In this document: positions 41,596-54,786 of the stretch, one piece after another
Numbering within the stretch: position 1 is the first letter of the stretch
Layout: each line of letters begins with the position of its first letter
NCBI GenBank assembly: GCA_037013685.1
Contig: CM072886.1
Location: 4,464,001-4,528,000 of the forward strand
DNA length: 64,000 nt
Reading direction: 5' to 3'
Origin: Acridotheres tristis
Lineage: Eukaryota; Chordata; Aves; Passeriformes; Sturnidae
Notes under the pieces: generated by a model
Seen by the model: the letters and a program-made list of their open reading frames with translations, nothing else
Database searches by the model: none
What the model was told of the DNA's origin: nothing
Program-made: the position numbers and the translations under genes

Positions 41596-44500
41596 CATTT
41601 TCCTCTAGTTCTGTCCACTTTTCACCAGCATGAAGTAGACATTTCAACTTCCTTGTGTCTAGGCATAATAGTGGAGAGGATAATGATAATATTGTGCATA
41701 GCAATACAATTTTCTCAACTGCAGGGAAGAGAAGTTTCTGTGTGTCACTTATTCAGGTTTAAAATCTTTAGGGGCCTTATTACAGTTCTTTTTCAATACG
41801 TTTGAATTTCTCAGTAAAAAAAATTATGAAAAGTAAGTAAGGTTTTGGCTGAGTGGTGAGTATTTTAAAGGAAATGAAACAGGAATGGAAATAGAACACC
41901 TGGAGGGATTTAAACTGATGATGAATTCCTGGCTTTTGCAAAGGAAGATAAACAAATCAACAAATGTCCCAAAAATAGCATGTTTTGTAAGTGGGAAGGT
42001 GCTCAGATTGGAATTGTGGTCTACACTTGCACTTGATTTGCTTGTATACTACATGTATTTCATTTCTCATTGTGTAGACAGTGAAGAGATCCGAGGGTGT
42101 ACTAACATCCTCTGCATAAAGGACTTTGTTCATATCCCTGCCATCCATAGATGCCAATGGTTCCTCCTGCTTCCCATCCCCAGGGTCCAAGTGCACTGTC
42201 AGAGCGTGTGATTTTATCTGACAGCTTCTCATGATCTTGATGGAAGGGGAAGAGCTCAGATAGGATGGGAAGAGATGGGATCTTCTGTGGTCAGAGGAAA
42301 TTATAAGCCATGCAAAGATTGCAGGCTGTTAGGAGCAGTAGGAAAAGGTGGAAAATACCTTGGAGGAGAGGGGCAGAGGGGCTTTTGAGCCAAATATGTG
42401 AGAGCATTTGAACCAGGGAGGTGGGTGTCTAAGGCCAAGAGAGGGGAGGAGGTGAGATATCTGCATCTGGAGGGAGATGTTTTGAGCTGGTAGAACAAAA
42501 AAAAAAAAAATGTTTCATTTAGGAAGAATTTAATGAGAAAAGAAGGCATGTGTGTGTAGGGAGGCAGCAGGGAGATGAAGGAAGATAAAATCTGAACTTG
42601 CTTGTGGACAAAAAGGCAAGAAAAGCCCTCAAGTCCCGGGGAGAAATGTTTTACTTTCTGCTGCCACTGCCTGTATCTGTATTGACATAAGACAAAGGGA
42701 AAGCTCCGTGTCAGCCTTCCCTCTGCAGGCCTGGTGTGTCTGATCCGTATTGCCAGCCTGAGTTAGACTCTCAGATCCTTGGGCAGAGGGCCATGCTTTC
42801 CCCTTTGTTTGCTCCTGGGGAGGTACAATGTCAGCATCCATTAATTAGGGCCTTTGTTGATTGTAATACATTGTGTTTATCCAGGCTCAGGCAGAACTCC
42901 AAGACTATTGGGATGTTTCCCGGGAATCCCAGGATTTGGCAACCTCCCTTGTGCTGGTGAACCTCAGCCTTTGCAAACCAATAGGCAACAGTATTGGGAG
43001 AAACAAGTGCTCTGCACAGAAACAATATTTTGTGTGTCATGGAATATTCGTTGTTCTTGCTGATGGCTTGAGCTGTGATGGTGGAAAGCTGCTGCTCATG
43101 GGCAATGCTGAAAGAGTTGATTACCACTGCTTTGGAATTGTTCAGCTGGTGGGAAATTTAATACCAATCCAATATCCATGGAGTATTTACATAGTGGCAG
43201 CCTGTGTGGATTCAAGGGTTGGTTTCTAGCAAGGCAAATGAAAAAACCCACCATTTTTCCTTCCCATGAAAGTTAGTAAATTGCAAAAAGCCATGACTGG
43301 AGAAAACCTCTGGTGAGGCACTGTGCCCACTAGAGAGTTACAGCCTGAAACAACCAGGGGAGAACTTGCAGCTCTTGAGTATAAGAGGACGAAAATGACA
43401 CCTTCAAACTGAGTGTTCTTGTACTTGTTTTGATATCAAAACATCAAAACTGTCAGTGCTTGTGACATCAAGGGAAACCAACTTTCCCTTCATGCCTCAG
43501 TTCTTTCCTCTTCAAACTTTTGCTGTTTAAGTTAAGTATTTAATACCACTGGGTAAAGTTTGAGTTTAAATGCCTAAAAACGGGTAATAAATATTCCTAC
43601 TTAGACTGGGTTTTTTTAGCTCAGGATTAGCAAGTGCTGTCTCATCTGCTATACATTGCACAGAGTTTCTGCCAGACATCCACTGCCCTTGTTTAAAGAC
43701 ATGAGGATAATTAGAAAGATGATCCTCAGGCCCCAGGGGATGCTCAAAGTCATGTGTTCCCACCTGTTGGGACAGGGAGAGCATCATGTACAGGCTGACG
43801 TATCAAACAAGTGGATTTGTTTTCTCTCACCCTTCAATGATTGAAGCCAAGAGCAAGAATGTTCAACAGTGAACCAAAATCTGCAAGCTTGGGACCTTCT
43901 GGGGCAGGTTGCACCACGGGAACAAGGGAGGGGACATAGGAGGAAAATAGATGCATGAGGCTGTGGTTCCCTCATTTATTGGTAATGACATTCATGACAA
44001 GTGAGGACTCTTGAATTGGCAAGGCCATGTTTGAGTGTTCATAGCATTTATGGAATGTGCTTTTGCTCACAGTTTGAATTCATCAGCCTCTGGGATACAC
44101 TGGGGACCCAAAGGAAATTCAGGGAAGGGTGGTGTCATGTGTTCTGTCCTGGAAGGATTTGTTGTTAGAGTGAGGGATATTTGTGTTGTGGCCAGGATAT
44201 TAAATCTTGAGGTAATTGAAAAAGCCATTTCAGTGCATTTTTAAAAGCATGTTAATGACACTCTGAGGTTTGTCTGGTTGCTGTTATTATGGAAGAGTTA
44301 AAAAAAAATCCAAATAAATCTGCTATGGCAATTGTTAGGTGATGAGACTCAAGTGGTCTAATGTAAGAGCATGTAGTGATGGAGACTGCAACCTGAGCTG
44401 GAGTAGCAAGCCAAAATCAGCAGGGGAATGATCATCAGTGGATTCTATATCACAGGCAATCTAATTATCTCCAAGGTGGGGGCTTTATTACATTACTAGG

Positions 44501-44831
44501 AGGGACTGTTTTCTGAACAAGCACCCAAGCTGCCAATAAAGCAGGAGGTAATGGATCTAGCTAATATTGATTCCAGTTCAGAAGGGATTTGAATAGATGT
44601 GTGTCACTCAGCTGCATCAAACATGTCTCTAGTACTTGACCTGGCAGAGGCAAGAAAAAAAATCATTTATTTGCATTTTTAGATATGCTCAAGCAACCTC
44701 AAGAATCTACTTTAAAAACCATGCTGCAGAGACACTGTAGGAATGTCAGAGAGATAGCAAATTTCTTAGGTGCACTAGGGCTAATCTGTCTGTGGGGTTT
44801 CCCATGTGATGTCTCAGAAACCTTCTTCTTG

Positions 44832-44988
44832 ATACCTGAAATTTGACTTTTCTTCATTTAATCAGACAGAACTTTTTTGTTGCTCTTCATTTTGTTTATC
44901 CAAGTGTATTTCCCCCGTTGATGTACTGCAAGAATTTGTTTTGTGCTTACAACGACACACTACAATAGAAACAAGAAGTAACTTTTGG
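44832..44988 (+). repeat. Unidentified 155-bp repeat, copy 1
   Basis: The segment begins ATACCTGAAATTTGACTTTT and ends AACTTTTGG. It is closely similar along its whole length to 47411-47564 in the same orientation. The flanks outside do not match. There is no resemblance to CR1 that I can see. Confidence 0.85.
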
Positions 44989-45590
44989 AGAAGAGAGAAA
45001 AATCAAATGATTGTGATCAAAGATATTCTTTGGCTCAAAGTGACACAACTAACTCCAATTATAGGAAAATGCTTTGCTCTGTGTGTCACAGATTGGTCAG
45101 ACTGGGAGCAACGCTAACAGTAAGGCTCCCTTAACAAAAAACAAACAACAACAACAAAAAGGAGTGTATTTGCAGTTGTTAATGTTTTTAGATGCATTTG
45201 GAGGTTAAATTTAGTAGTTCTTTTGGATGTGGCTGCAGTGGGATATACACAAATTGTTTCTCTTTACAATTTCAGCATCTTCTATTTGATCTGTTTAAAA
45301 TAAATGGAGAAAGCTCAGATAGTCTGGTTTTAAAAAGGGATTGCAAATTCCTTTGCTTTTCAGTTTAATCCCCAGTATATATCTTATCCAATGCTGAACA
45401 CCTTGTTTCAGCCTCAGAGAAGGTGCAGTAAAGATCCAGTACAATGATGAAATGCTTGGGAGATCTTAGGTGTGAGCAGGAGGTGGAAACTGCTCTTTCC
45501 TTAGTGAAATCAAGTCCTGGCATCAAGTGGAGCAGGATTTGTGAAGGCTGCAGAGCAGCAGGTGACAGCAGGCACCACCACACACTTCCT

Positions 45591-45622
45591 ACAAATAAAT
45601 AAATAAGTAAATTAATAAACAC
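45591..45622. repeat. (AAAT)n-type microsatellite
   Basis: ACAAATAAATAAATAAGTAAA continuing imperfectly; seen directly. Confidence 0.7.
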
Positions 45623-46639
45623 ACATCCTACATGTCTTCCCTCCTGGTCCCACCTTCAGATGCAACGAGGCATCCTGCTGGAGCACACCACCACCACCAG
45701 AGCAGATTCCCAGTGTGGAACACATCCCTGTCAGGCCACACCAACCCTCCCGTGCAATTCCAGCTTGTCCCTTCTTGGTGACATTTAACCAATCAGTTTG
45801 GTGAGGTGACCAGCACTGCAGAGTCCCCTGCCTCCTCACTGAGTACAGACTTTTATGGGGGCTGCAGCAGCATGGAATTATCTGTGAGATCTGTCTGTGA
45901 GAAAGGAAGATTTCAGCTCCAAAGCATTTCCACTTTCATCCCGCTGCAATTTCACAAGGATGTTTTTCTGTTGTGCTTAAGCTGATGTTTTTATTTCCCC
46001 TCCTGCCTGAAGGTTTGGCTGAGCAATAGAAACAGCAAGGAAATTTGTCCATTAGGAGAAAGAGACAAGATGCTGTCAATGTACAAAGTAAACAAGCAGA
46101 CACAAAAGAGAAACTTAAATTCTTTCCTTTCACTTTTTTATTTGCAATTACAACAAGGAGCTGGCTTTTTAGAAAAGGGTACATGTTTAAGTCAGTTGTG
46201 TCCCCTTTGGATCTCAAGGTCAGACTGTTTAATTTTTTTTCCCCTTACACATGTCCTGTGCATTCAGCTCATGGGCAGGAATAGTCTACAAGATAATACT
46301 GATGAGGAAAGCACATTTGCATCATGTCTGTACTGATATTACCAAAAAAGACTAGTGAACAGGAAGGAAAAAGCAGCCAGTAAATCAAGAAAGCACCTTT
46401 GGCAACTGCATCCTAGTAATTGTTGCTATAGAAACTTTAGCTACCTTTATTCTCACTATGACCTTGATTTTTCTTGACAGGATACATTAAAATAATGTAC
46501 ACTGTGGGGCAAGATTCTCTGTGATTTGGTAAATTCTGTCACTGAGCTCGTTGCACATAAGGGATGAAGGAATGACCATGTGTTGTAGCGCTCCTCAAAG
46601 TTTTTATGTCAGTCCTAACTCTTTCTAAGGCATTAGCAG

Positions 46640-46678
46640 AAAAAAAAACAAAACAAAACAAAACCAAAACAACCAACA
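46640..46678. repeat. (AAAAC)n-type simple repeat
   Basis: A run of A followed by AAAAC units and AACC variants. A poly(A) tail of an otherwise unrecognised retroelement is possible. Confidence 0.7.
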
Positions 46679-47410
46679 AGCCCTTTTGTTTTCATCTGTG
46701 TTGTGGCACTTTACTAAGGTAATTAATACCCACATGTAAAATTGCATGAGATGCCTGTTTTCATAGTCTCCATGAGCACCAGAGCAGTGTTTTTGTGGCA
46801 GTTTCTCCACATCAGCCTCCTCCCAGCGCCCTCGTTACACGTACAGCAATGCAGCACTTTGATCTCGCTGAGCTGTAGTAACTTTCCTTTGCCTTTATGC
46901 ATCCTCCACGCAGTGATTTAAAGCCCCTTGTAAAGGCTTATCACACCCCTGAAGGGTAGAGAAGAAACATGCTCCGTGCTGAGGAGGAGAGCTGCTATCG
47001 GGTGCCTCCACCAGTGCTGCTGCAGCTCTCACCCAGAACTTGGCAGGAGAGAGCCTGGAAAAATTTATGTCTGCCAGAATATGTCAAACAGCATCCAGCA
47101 ACACAACCCCAACTGCACCAGAAACTGGGGAGCTGCACCAGGGAAAAGTGCCCACAGTTGACTCTGTTATTCTGCTGCTGGCAATTAGGACCACTGCAGC
47201 TCTAAGTTGCCTCAACTTTTATCTGTGTTATTATTAGTTGTTGTTGTTAAGTTGTTTTCCATAAGAAGGGCCTAGATCCAGGCCATACTGTGCTGGATGC
47301 TGGACAAAGAGGGTGAGAAGAGCTGTCTTGGCTTGGAGGTTTGGCATTTCAGAGGTGCAGTCCGTGGATGAGTGGGGTGTGCACATAGACACTCCTGGGG
47401 AGCAACAGCA

Positions 47411-47564
47411 ATACCTGAAATTTGACTTTTCTTCATTTAATCCGACAGAACTTTTTTGTTGCTTTTCATTTTGTTTCCCTGACTGCATTTTCGCCCTTGA
47501 TGTACTGCAAGAATTTGTTTTGTGTTTACAAGGAACAGAGTACAATAGAAACAAGAACTTTTGG
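47411..47564 (+). repeat. Unidentified 155-bp repeat, copy 2
   Basis: This is the second copy of the segment at 44832, about 2.58 kb downstream. Shared blocks include ATACCTGAAATTTGACTTTT, GATGTACTGCAAGAATTTGT and TACAATAGAAACAAGAA. Differences are scattered substitutions and a few small indels. It is either a local duplication or two insertions of one old element. Confidence 0.85.
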
Positions 47565-50500
47565 AAAAAGGGTGAAAGCCCTGGTTGCAAGTCGTGTCAG
47601 AACTACCCATCTTTGTCAGGCAGGTCATGGTCAGGCAGTGTTTAACTTGCTGCAGGAATGGGTCCATTCCAGGAATGGGATAGTGGGAGCTTTGGCACTT
47701 GGCTGATGGGATTGGTGTGTGCATTGCCCTCACCAAATGCAGCCTGATGTGGCACAGCTGGGCTGACAGGTGGGAGAGGCTGGAAAAAGTTGTTTGAGTG
47801 AACGAGGGGACAGTTTCCAAATGTGTCCTCTTCAAATGTCACCAAAGCAAGGGTATTTTGGAAAGAACTGTGTTGCTTAAACTACTAGAGCTAAAAACAT
47901 AATGACATCCCAGATTATCAAGCAACACTAGTGAATTTGTTTCAAACCTTCAGGCTATGCAGCACACCTTAAATGAATTTACCTAGATTCTAATGTAAAT
48001 CACATAAGATATTCCACTTACTCTGAGCTGGTTACAGTGACAGGAGAGTGAGGATGGTCTGCTCATGATGAGAAAGTCTCTTACTTGAGTGTGTTCAACA
48101 AACGAAAAGTAAGTACAACACCTCAAAGGTGCTACAGGGGCCATGGGCATGACTTGAGGAACTATATCCGTTTAGGAACAATAATAACCGTCCCCATTCC
48201 TTGGGATCAGTGGTGTGTTTGGAAGATCATGTCTCTGGTCAAACAGCAGCAGTAGGGATTAAATCCAAATCCACTCAATTCTTAAGGAGGGGTAATATTA
48301 CCTCTTAGCCAAAGCTGTAATAAGCTCATCAGCCACATGAGACAAGCAGACTTACTAGAGGCTGCAGCCTTCATTAGGCAGTAATCTGCTATTATGTTTA
48401 TGATGATAAATTACTGCCCTACATTTTGTTTGGTGAGTTAGACAGAAGGTCCAACAGAAGCCTGGCCACTGGACTGAGCCAGAAGAAATAGGAGCTAGCT
48501 TGCCTGGCTGCAGCAGGAGCCAGGACAAGGCACAGAGCAGGAGAGGGAGTTGTTCCCCTCTCTGCTCTGATGTCGTGGGCTGAACCCACAGCTTTTCCAT
48601 CGGCCTGAGCAAGCAGCCAGTGGGGAAGTATGAAACTTTTCCTGGATACAAGTCAGCAGCATGCACAGGTCAGTGGGTGCTCTGAGCCTGTGAGCAAGCC
48701 TGCTCAGAGGCACCTCCTCTTTCCTCCTCCAGTTTCAGCTCTTGGTTGATGTTGCTCTTTATTCTGAGAATTTCTTTTCTTTGTCATCATTGCTTTTTTT
48801 TTTTTTTTCCCCTGCAGCATATGGTTCAATTTGCTTGCACTTCTGTCATTTCAGACCATTGGCACCCCTTCCCTTGCTCTTAAAAATGTCCTTCAAATTC
48901 TCTCTGTCCGTTTGGATGTTTGGAGTGACAGCTGCTGGGGGCTCCTGGTCAGACCTATCCAAGACAAAGAATGCCACTGCAAGTCAGATTTTGGCATTTG
49001 GATGGTAATTAGTGGGGAATTGTAAGTCAGACACTCTAACTGTGATTAGTCTTTAATATTACAAAACAAGAAAGAGCAGGGGAAGGAGAAAAACCTGTGA
49101 TTTTTAGGCACATCAAGCACCCACTGACATCAATAGCTTTGGCTGAAGTGCTGCTGGCTTTTGGCCCCTTTCTCCCACATGCCCAGTTACCGTTAAAACA
49201 TTCATTTTTAAAATATTTTCCTGGTTTAGAATGGGCAGTTTCATATTTTTGGGTAAGAGCAAATGTTAGTCCAAGGATCTTTGCTCCCCACAGCATAATC
49301 TTCCATTTGACTATGGTCTTCTCCCTCAGAGTCAAAGGAAAGGAGAAAATACAGAAAGTGCAGGGAAAATACTCAGGTCTGTGGTCTAAAGGAAATCTAA
49401 GCCTCTCTTTTGTGGTCTGAGGGCTTTAGCAGGATGAGGCAGGTTGAGGAAGAGTCTGCTGTGCACATCAACCAGCCATGGAGGCCATGGGCATTGTCTG
49501 TCCTTCAAAGGCTGCCAGGCTTTCAAACCCCACCTTGGGGGTTCCATTTCTGACCACCACGGTGGTTTCCATTCCCCAGGAATTAGCCATGTGTCAAAGA
49601 CATCAGCTGTAAAATTTTCAGCTTGATTTCTGCAATCTTAGACTTAAGATGTCACCTAAGCAGGAACATTTAGGGACTCCTACCAAAACAGGGGTTTGGG
49701 CTTTTAATTTTTGCTGTGTCTGTGGTATGTGCTTCATTCTTTCTGTAGTGAGAAAGTCAGAGTGTCCCTTTGTAAGTTAACCCTTAGGAAAGTGCAACCT
49801 TCACCTCACAGATGTCATTCATGTTCACTCCTGGTAGCACACGGACCACCCTCCCTGTATTTTCAGGATCTGGATGTTACAATCCAGTGCATGGATGTTT
49901 TACAAATCTTCTTTTATTGTCCAACCTTACTGGCCACTGTAGCCTGGATCAGCAGGTTGCTTGGCTTGCCTAGATTAAACTCTTGAGACAGAGCATTTTG
50001 TAATTATGCCCCTCAGCTACAGCTCTCTGGCATTCCCAGCCTGTGTTATTTAAACCAAAGTTGTTTCTTATGTCCTTTAATTTCCTGTACCAATGCCAGC
50101 TTGCAGTGGTGATTACAGCCTGATGGATAGGTAGGTAGGCTGCTGCTTTTAACTTTTCTGAATCAATGACACTAATTTTATTGTGATCAATTGAACAGCA
50201 TCCTATGACACTCCTGTGGAGGATGGTATATTTATGTAGCTTGTTGTTGTTGCCCATCCCCGTGCATCAGAGGAGAATGCTACCCTGAGGTAGAAGAAGC
50301 TGAAGTGTTTGCTAAAAAATCCAAAGGGGGTAGGCTTAATGGCATACATGGGAGAAGGTTCAGTAAAATCTTGAGGCTCCTGAAAAAAATCCTCAGAAAA
50401 AATAGTGTCAGTTGCAGAATAATATTCTCATGTGAGAGCCTTACACCTAAATTTCTGTAGTTTTTTTCTGGGAAGCAGCATTTTGTTTTCCTCTCAGTGT

Positions 50501-50725
50501 TTTTAACACATTCCCATACCCTGTGGGTTATCTCTCTGTTGGCCACAAAAGAGGGTGAGCAGGAATAAGGAGTTGACAAGTAGGAAATTCTGTCTCAAGG
50601 GCCTGGTTGCCATAAGAAGGGTGTAAGCTAACATTAACAACATTTTTGGGCTGAGGTTCATGCTTTTCATGCTGCAGAACCTCGTTTGAATGCGCTTGAA
50701 AGCTGAAAAAAAAATATTAGAGAAG

Positions 50726-51780
50726 TGTGTTTTCCAGATTTTTGCTGGGATAGAGTTAATTTTCTTCCTCGTGGCTGCTACAGTGCTGTGTTTTGGATTC
50801 AGGATCAGAATGATGTTGGTAACACACTGATGTTTTCAGCTGTTGCTAAGAAGTGTTTCTGCTAAGTGAAAGACATCTCAGATTCTCATGCTGTGCCAGT
50901 GAGGAGGCTTGGGGGGCACAAGGAGCCTGGAGGGGACACAGCCAGGACAGCTGACCCCAACTGGCCAGAGGGATATTCCAGACCATATACTCAGAATATA
51001 AACTGTGGGGAAAGCTGGCTGGGGGACACTGCCTGGGAACTGGCTGGGCAGTGGTCAGCAAGGGGTGAGCAATTGCACTGAGCAGCACTTGTATAGTTTA
51101 ATTCTTTTATTATTGGTATTCTTCTTCCTTTTCTTCTTTTTCTTCTTCTTCTTCTTCTTCTCCTTCTCCTTCTTTCTTCCTTTTCTTCTCCTTCTTCTTC
51201 TTCTTCTCCTTCTTCTTCTTCTCCTTCTCCTTCTTCCTTTTCTTCCTTTTCTTCTTCTTCTTCTCCTTCTTCTTCTTCTCCTTCTTTCTTCCTTTTCTTC
51301 CTTTTCTTCTTCTTCTTCTCCTTCTTCTTCTTCTCCTTCTTTCTTCCTTTTCTTCCTTTTCTTCTTCTTCTTCTCCTTCTTTCTTCCTTTTCTTCCTTTT
51401 CTTCTTCTTCTTCTCCTTCTTTTCCTTCTCCTTCTTTCTTCCTTTTCTTCCTTTTCTTTTTCTTCTTCTTCTTCTACTTCTTCTTCTTCTTCTTCTTCTC
51501 CTTCTCCTTCTTTCTTCCTTTTCTTCCTTATCTTCTCCTTCTTCTTCTTCTTCTTCTCCTTCTCCTTCTTTCTTCCTTTTCTTCCTTATCTTCTTCTTCC
51601 TCTTCTTCTTCTTCTTCCTCTTCTTCTTCTCCTTCTCCTTCTCTTCCTTTTCTGCCCTATTATACTGTCTTTATCTCAGCACACAAGATTTCTCACTCAT
51701 CCAATTTTGTCCCCCATCCCAATAGGGCTGGGGTGAGTGAGCAGCTCTCTGGGGTTTGGCTGCCAGCTGGGGTTAAACCA
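50726..51780 (+). mobile_element. Solo LTR of an avian endogenous retrovirus, with expanded TTC tract
   Basis: Phrases typical of a widespread avian ERV LTR appear in order: GCTGGGATAGAGTTAATTTT, GGATATTCCAGACCATATAC, a TATA-like AATATAAA near 50996, then after the TTC tract ACTGTCTTTATCTCAGCAC, GTCCCCCATCCCAATAGGG, GGTGAGTGAGCAGCTCTCTG and CAGCTGGGGTTAAACCA. The likely ends are TG at 50726 and CA at 51780. No gag, pol or env remnant adjoins it, so it is read as a solo LTR left by recombination. No target-site duplication is evident, and it is diverged. Family and ends are from memory, not alignment. Confidence 0.7.
51118..51652 (+). repeat. Long TTC/CTT polypyrimidine tract with higher-order structure
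   Basis: About 535 nt contain only C and T on the + strand apart from three A residues. TTC runs alternate with TCC and with a recurring block CTTTCTTCCTTTTCTTCC, which returns at irregular spacings of about 40-75 nt. It produces a spurious 243-codon open frame of Phe, Leu and Ser. It lies inside the LTR, where related copies carry a T-rich stretch, so local expansion is the likely origin. Confidence 0.95.
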
Positions 51781-54700
51781 TTCACTGTGGAGTCAGACAG
51801 TGGAAAGTGACCCATAGGGGCAGAAGGAAACATGAAAAAAATTGGATTATATGTGTATAATACTAATTGTATTACAGACAGAAAATATTCCTCTGAGGTA
51901 CCACTGCTCACTTTTGCTGTCAGAGGGGCTGCATCTCCATGTCCTACAGATTTCCAAGAAAAGTGCTTTGAGCACTTGCTTGAAAATTCTTCTTCATCAA
52001 AAGTTTCCCTAGAAAGCAACATTGGCAGTGAACCTGAGTGACTTTGTGTCCTCTAATATGTGCCCAGAAATTCCTATGAAAATTCAACCCAACGCTCCTA
52101 ATATTTCCTTTCTCCTAGGCTCTTGTTCAAAAGGGTGAAGAGATTAAGAGGAAATTCTCTCTACTAGTTAAGATTCAGAGGAAAATCTCACTCTTTTCAA
52201 TAATTGATGTTTATGGCTAAATTTCCATTTTGCCTAAGATTTTAGGCAATTTATTCTAGAAGCAGCTGGATTTCCAAATGACTGCCCTGCCTAGGCTGAA
52301 GTCCACCGTTAAAGTCACCACCAGCAAAGTTTCTCTCAGCAGCATTGGGTTGTTTAGGCCATTACTAATAATGTTAAAATAAGAACAGTGAGGCCTGATC
52401 AATGGAGCCAGTCAGAATTTCCCTTTAGTAAGAGATTAAGAAAAGGACTCTGCACCTCTGGACACGATCACAAAGTTTCCAACCAAGGCCAGTGTGTGAG
52501 TGCAGTCATTTTCTCGTGGCAGAAATAATCAGCCTTGCAGAAATGTTCATGTCCTGGGTAGACACGATGTCTTCGAGCCAGCAAAGGGAATTTCCTTCTC
52601 AGGAGCCTGGAGAATCCATTCCTCAGAGCTCCTGAACAGCTGAGTGGCCATGAAGGCTCTTTGCAGCAGCAGATCAGAGGCAGAAATCTCACATCTCTAC
52701 AGCAGAGTGACAGCAGATGCTGCTTTGGGAGAGGAGATTTAGTGAAAAAATCTGCCTCAAAAAAGGACATGGGTATAAAAGAGACATTCAATGTGCATCT
52801 GCATATTTTAGGGGGGAAAAAAAGAGATTTCTGCATTTTATCATCTTCTAACTCAGTAATGCTACTATATTATTTTATTAAAATGTGGGTCTTATTAGGA
52901 AAAAAAATAGGTAGTCAGAGTAGGAAAGGTCTAGAAGGAGGCGTTTCTAAACTGGTAGGGAAAAAATTAGGAGTGACTCTTTTTCTTTCTTTGTGAGATA
53001 TAATTGTTATTATCTGAATTCTCAACTGCTATAAGCTAACTTGGCTCTACCTAAAGTGACAGAATCACTTATTATACCCCCACTTGTGTGTAACATTTAA
53101 TTCACTAAACATCAGCTGTTCATTTTTTATTGCTTTTTCTGAAAACTACTGTAAACAAGGATCTGCACACATTTTGCAATGCTTCAGCACTCCTTTTATC
53201 AGCGTTCAAAGCAGACTTACTTTAAAATTTGTGATTCACAACTGATATTAAATTAAGATTCTAAAAGTGCTGTTGAATGTCTACTGGTGGAGGCAGACAC
53301 CATAGATTTGTATAAAAACATATTCTCATTTTGACATGCAATACAGGTTGCTAGCCTGTGCTGTAAAATTTATTTTATATCTGTATAAAATTATAGATTT
53401 TAAAGAAAAAGAACACTCGTTTTCACACTGAGACACACTCTGATTTCTCAGGGGTAAATTTTCTTTTGTCTGGCATTTTAAAAATTAATTTGCTTTATTT
53501 ATATTTCTGATTTGCATTTCAATTTCTGGCAATATTCTGCTTTGGTAAAAAGAATACCAGTGATTGAGAAGCTCTAGGATTTTTTCTGGGAGAAAATGAA
53601 GCTTAAAGCTATATAATCTACGTGACTGGTGACATGTCCAAAATCCCTCAAGTTCCAGCCATCCCTAGTTGTGCAGCTGGAATTTGCAGGGAATTGTACC
53701 AGGTTCTTCTCTATCTGAAGGACTAGGAGAACAGGGAGAGCTGGTGTAACTTCACATTCTGCTGGGATCTGCCTCTCCAGATATTAGATTGTTCTCACCT
53801 AAAAAATTCCCAAATACCGTAAGGCTCCAGGGCACTTGATCTCATATTCTCTTCCCAGGATACATGCAGAAGAAAGCCTTTGCATATTTCCATGTCTTCA
53901 GTTTCTAATGGCTCATACCTTATTTTTGGAGAGTGGCTTCTGATGTGCGAGAGCTGTGGGGGTTTTTGACTAATCTGTTCTGAGAGAGAAGATGGCACCT
54001 CGACCCAGGATCTCTTCTACCTTGTGTTCCACTTGATGATGCAGTTCAGTGCTTACACAGTACCACTGAGAGCATTTTTTATCTCTACTGGCATATGGGG
54101 CTAGAAAATTACTTGTAAAGAGCCTCAAAGGTTAATGAGAGCCAGTGAAATTCATGCGGTCTGCATGCCATTTAATACAGTAATCTACAAGACACATAAG
54201 GAAAGCTTTTTCCTGGCAGAAACAGAAAAAATGTCATGACCCCAGACTGTGGTGGCAAGTGGAACAAAGGGCTGGGTTTCTTAGATTAAGGATTTAATCC
54301 TTGTGGAGGGTGAGTGAGGTCAGGCAGAGGAAGCAATCAGGAAGGTGCTCTGATAGCAGGGGCTGGTGGTGTCCAGCCAGTGTCAGACTGTGTAACCAAG
54401 AGCAGGTCCACCACCACAGTGCTGCAACAGGAGACACCAGGCTTTTCATTCTTAATAAGGAATAACTGCCGAGAGACATCATATTTAAGCACCTAATTGC
54501 AGTCTATTCAAAATATGTGGAATGCTAGGTGATTATTTGCCATTGCAGCTCATGCTATGATTATTATTTCCCTGTTTACCCTTTCAAAGGAAAAATAAGA
54601 TTGCAAAGACCTTTGATATCGTGAAGCAGCATCACCTGTTTCCTGTGGTTTTACACAGAGAAAGAATTTACCAAGGATGACCTGTGCTCTTAAATGAGAG

Positions 54701-54786
54701 CACTGGCTCTGTTTCCCTGGGAATCAGTTTCTCCATGTTGGAGCCATCTAAGATGCATCTCACAGATGGTATTTGATGTTTTGCAG

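Larger units (their letters stand above)
41525..54786 (+). other. SCN5A: Intron 8 (GT-AG)
   Basis: The intron spans 13262 nt from donor GTAAGT to acceptor TTTTGCAG. It contains an ATT microsatellite, two copies of a 155-bp repeat (44832-44988 and 47411-47564), an AAAAC-type repeat near 46640 and an avian LTR with a large embedded TTC tract (50726-51780). No exon was recognised. Confidence 0.88.

Noticed and set aside
51005..51736. 243-codon open frame rich in Phe, Leu and Ser
   Set aside because: It is a by-product of the TTC/CTT tract, lacks stops only because of composition, and lies inside an LTR within an intron.
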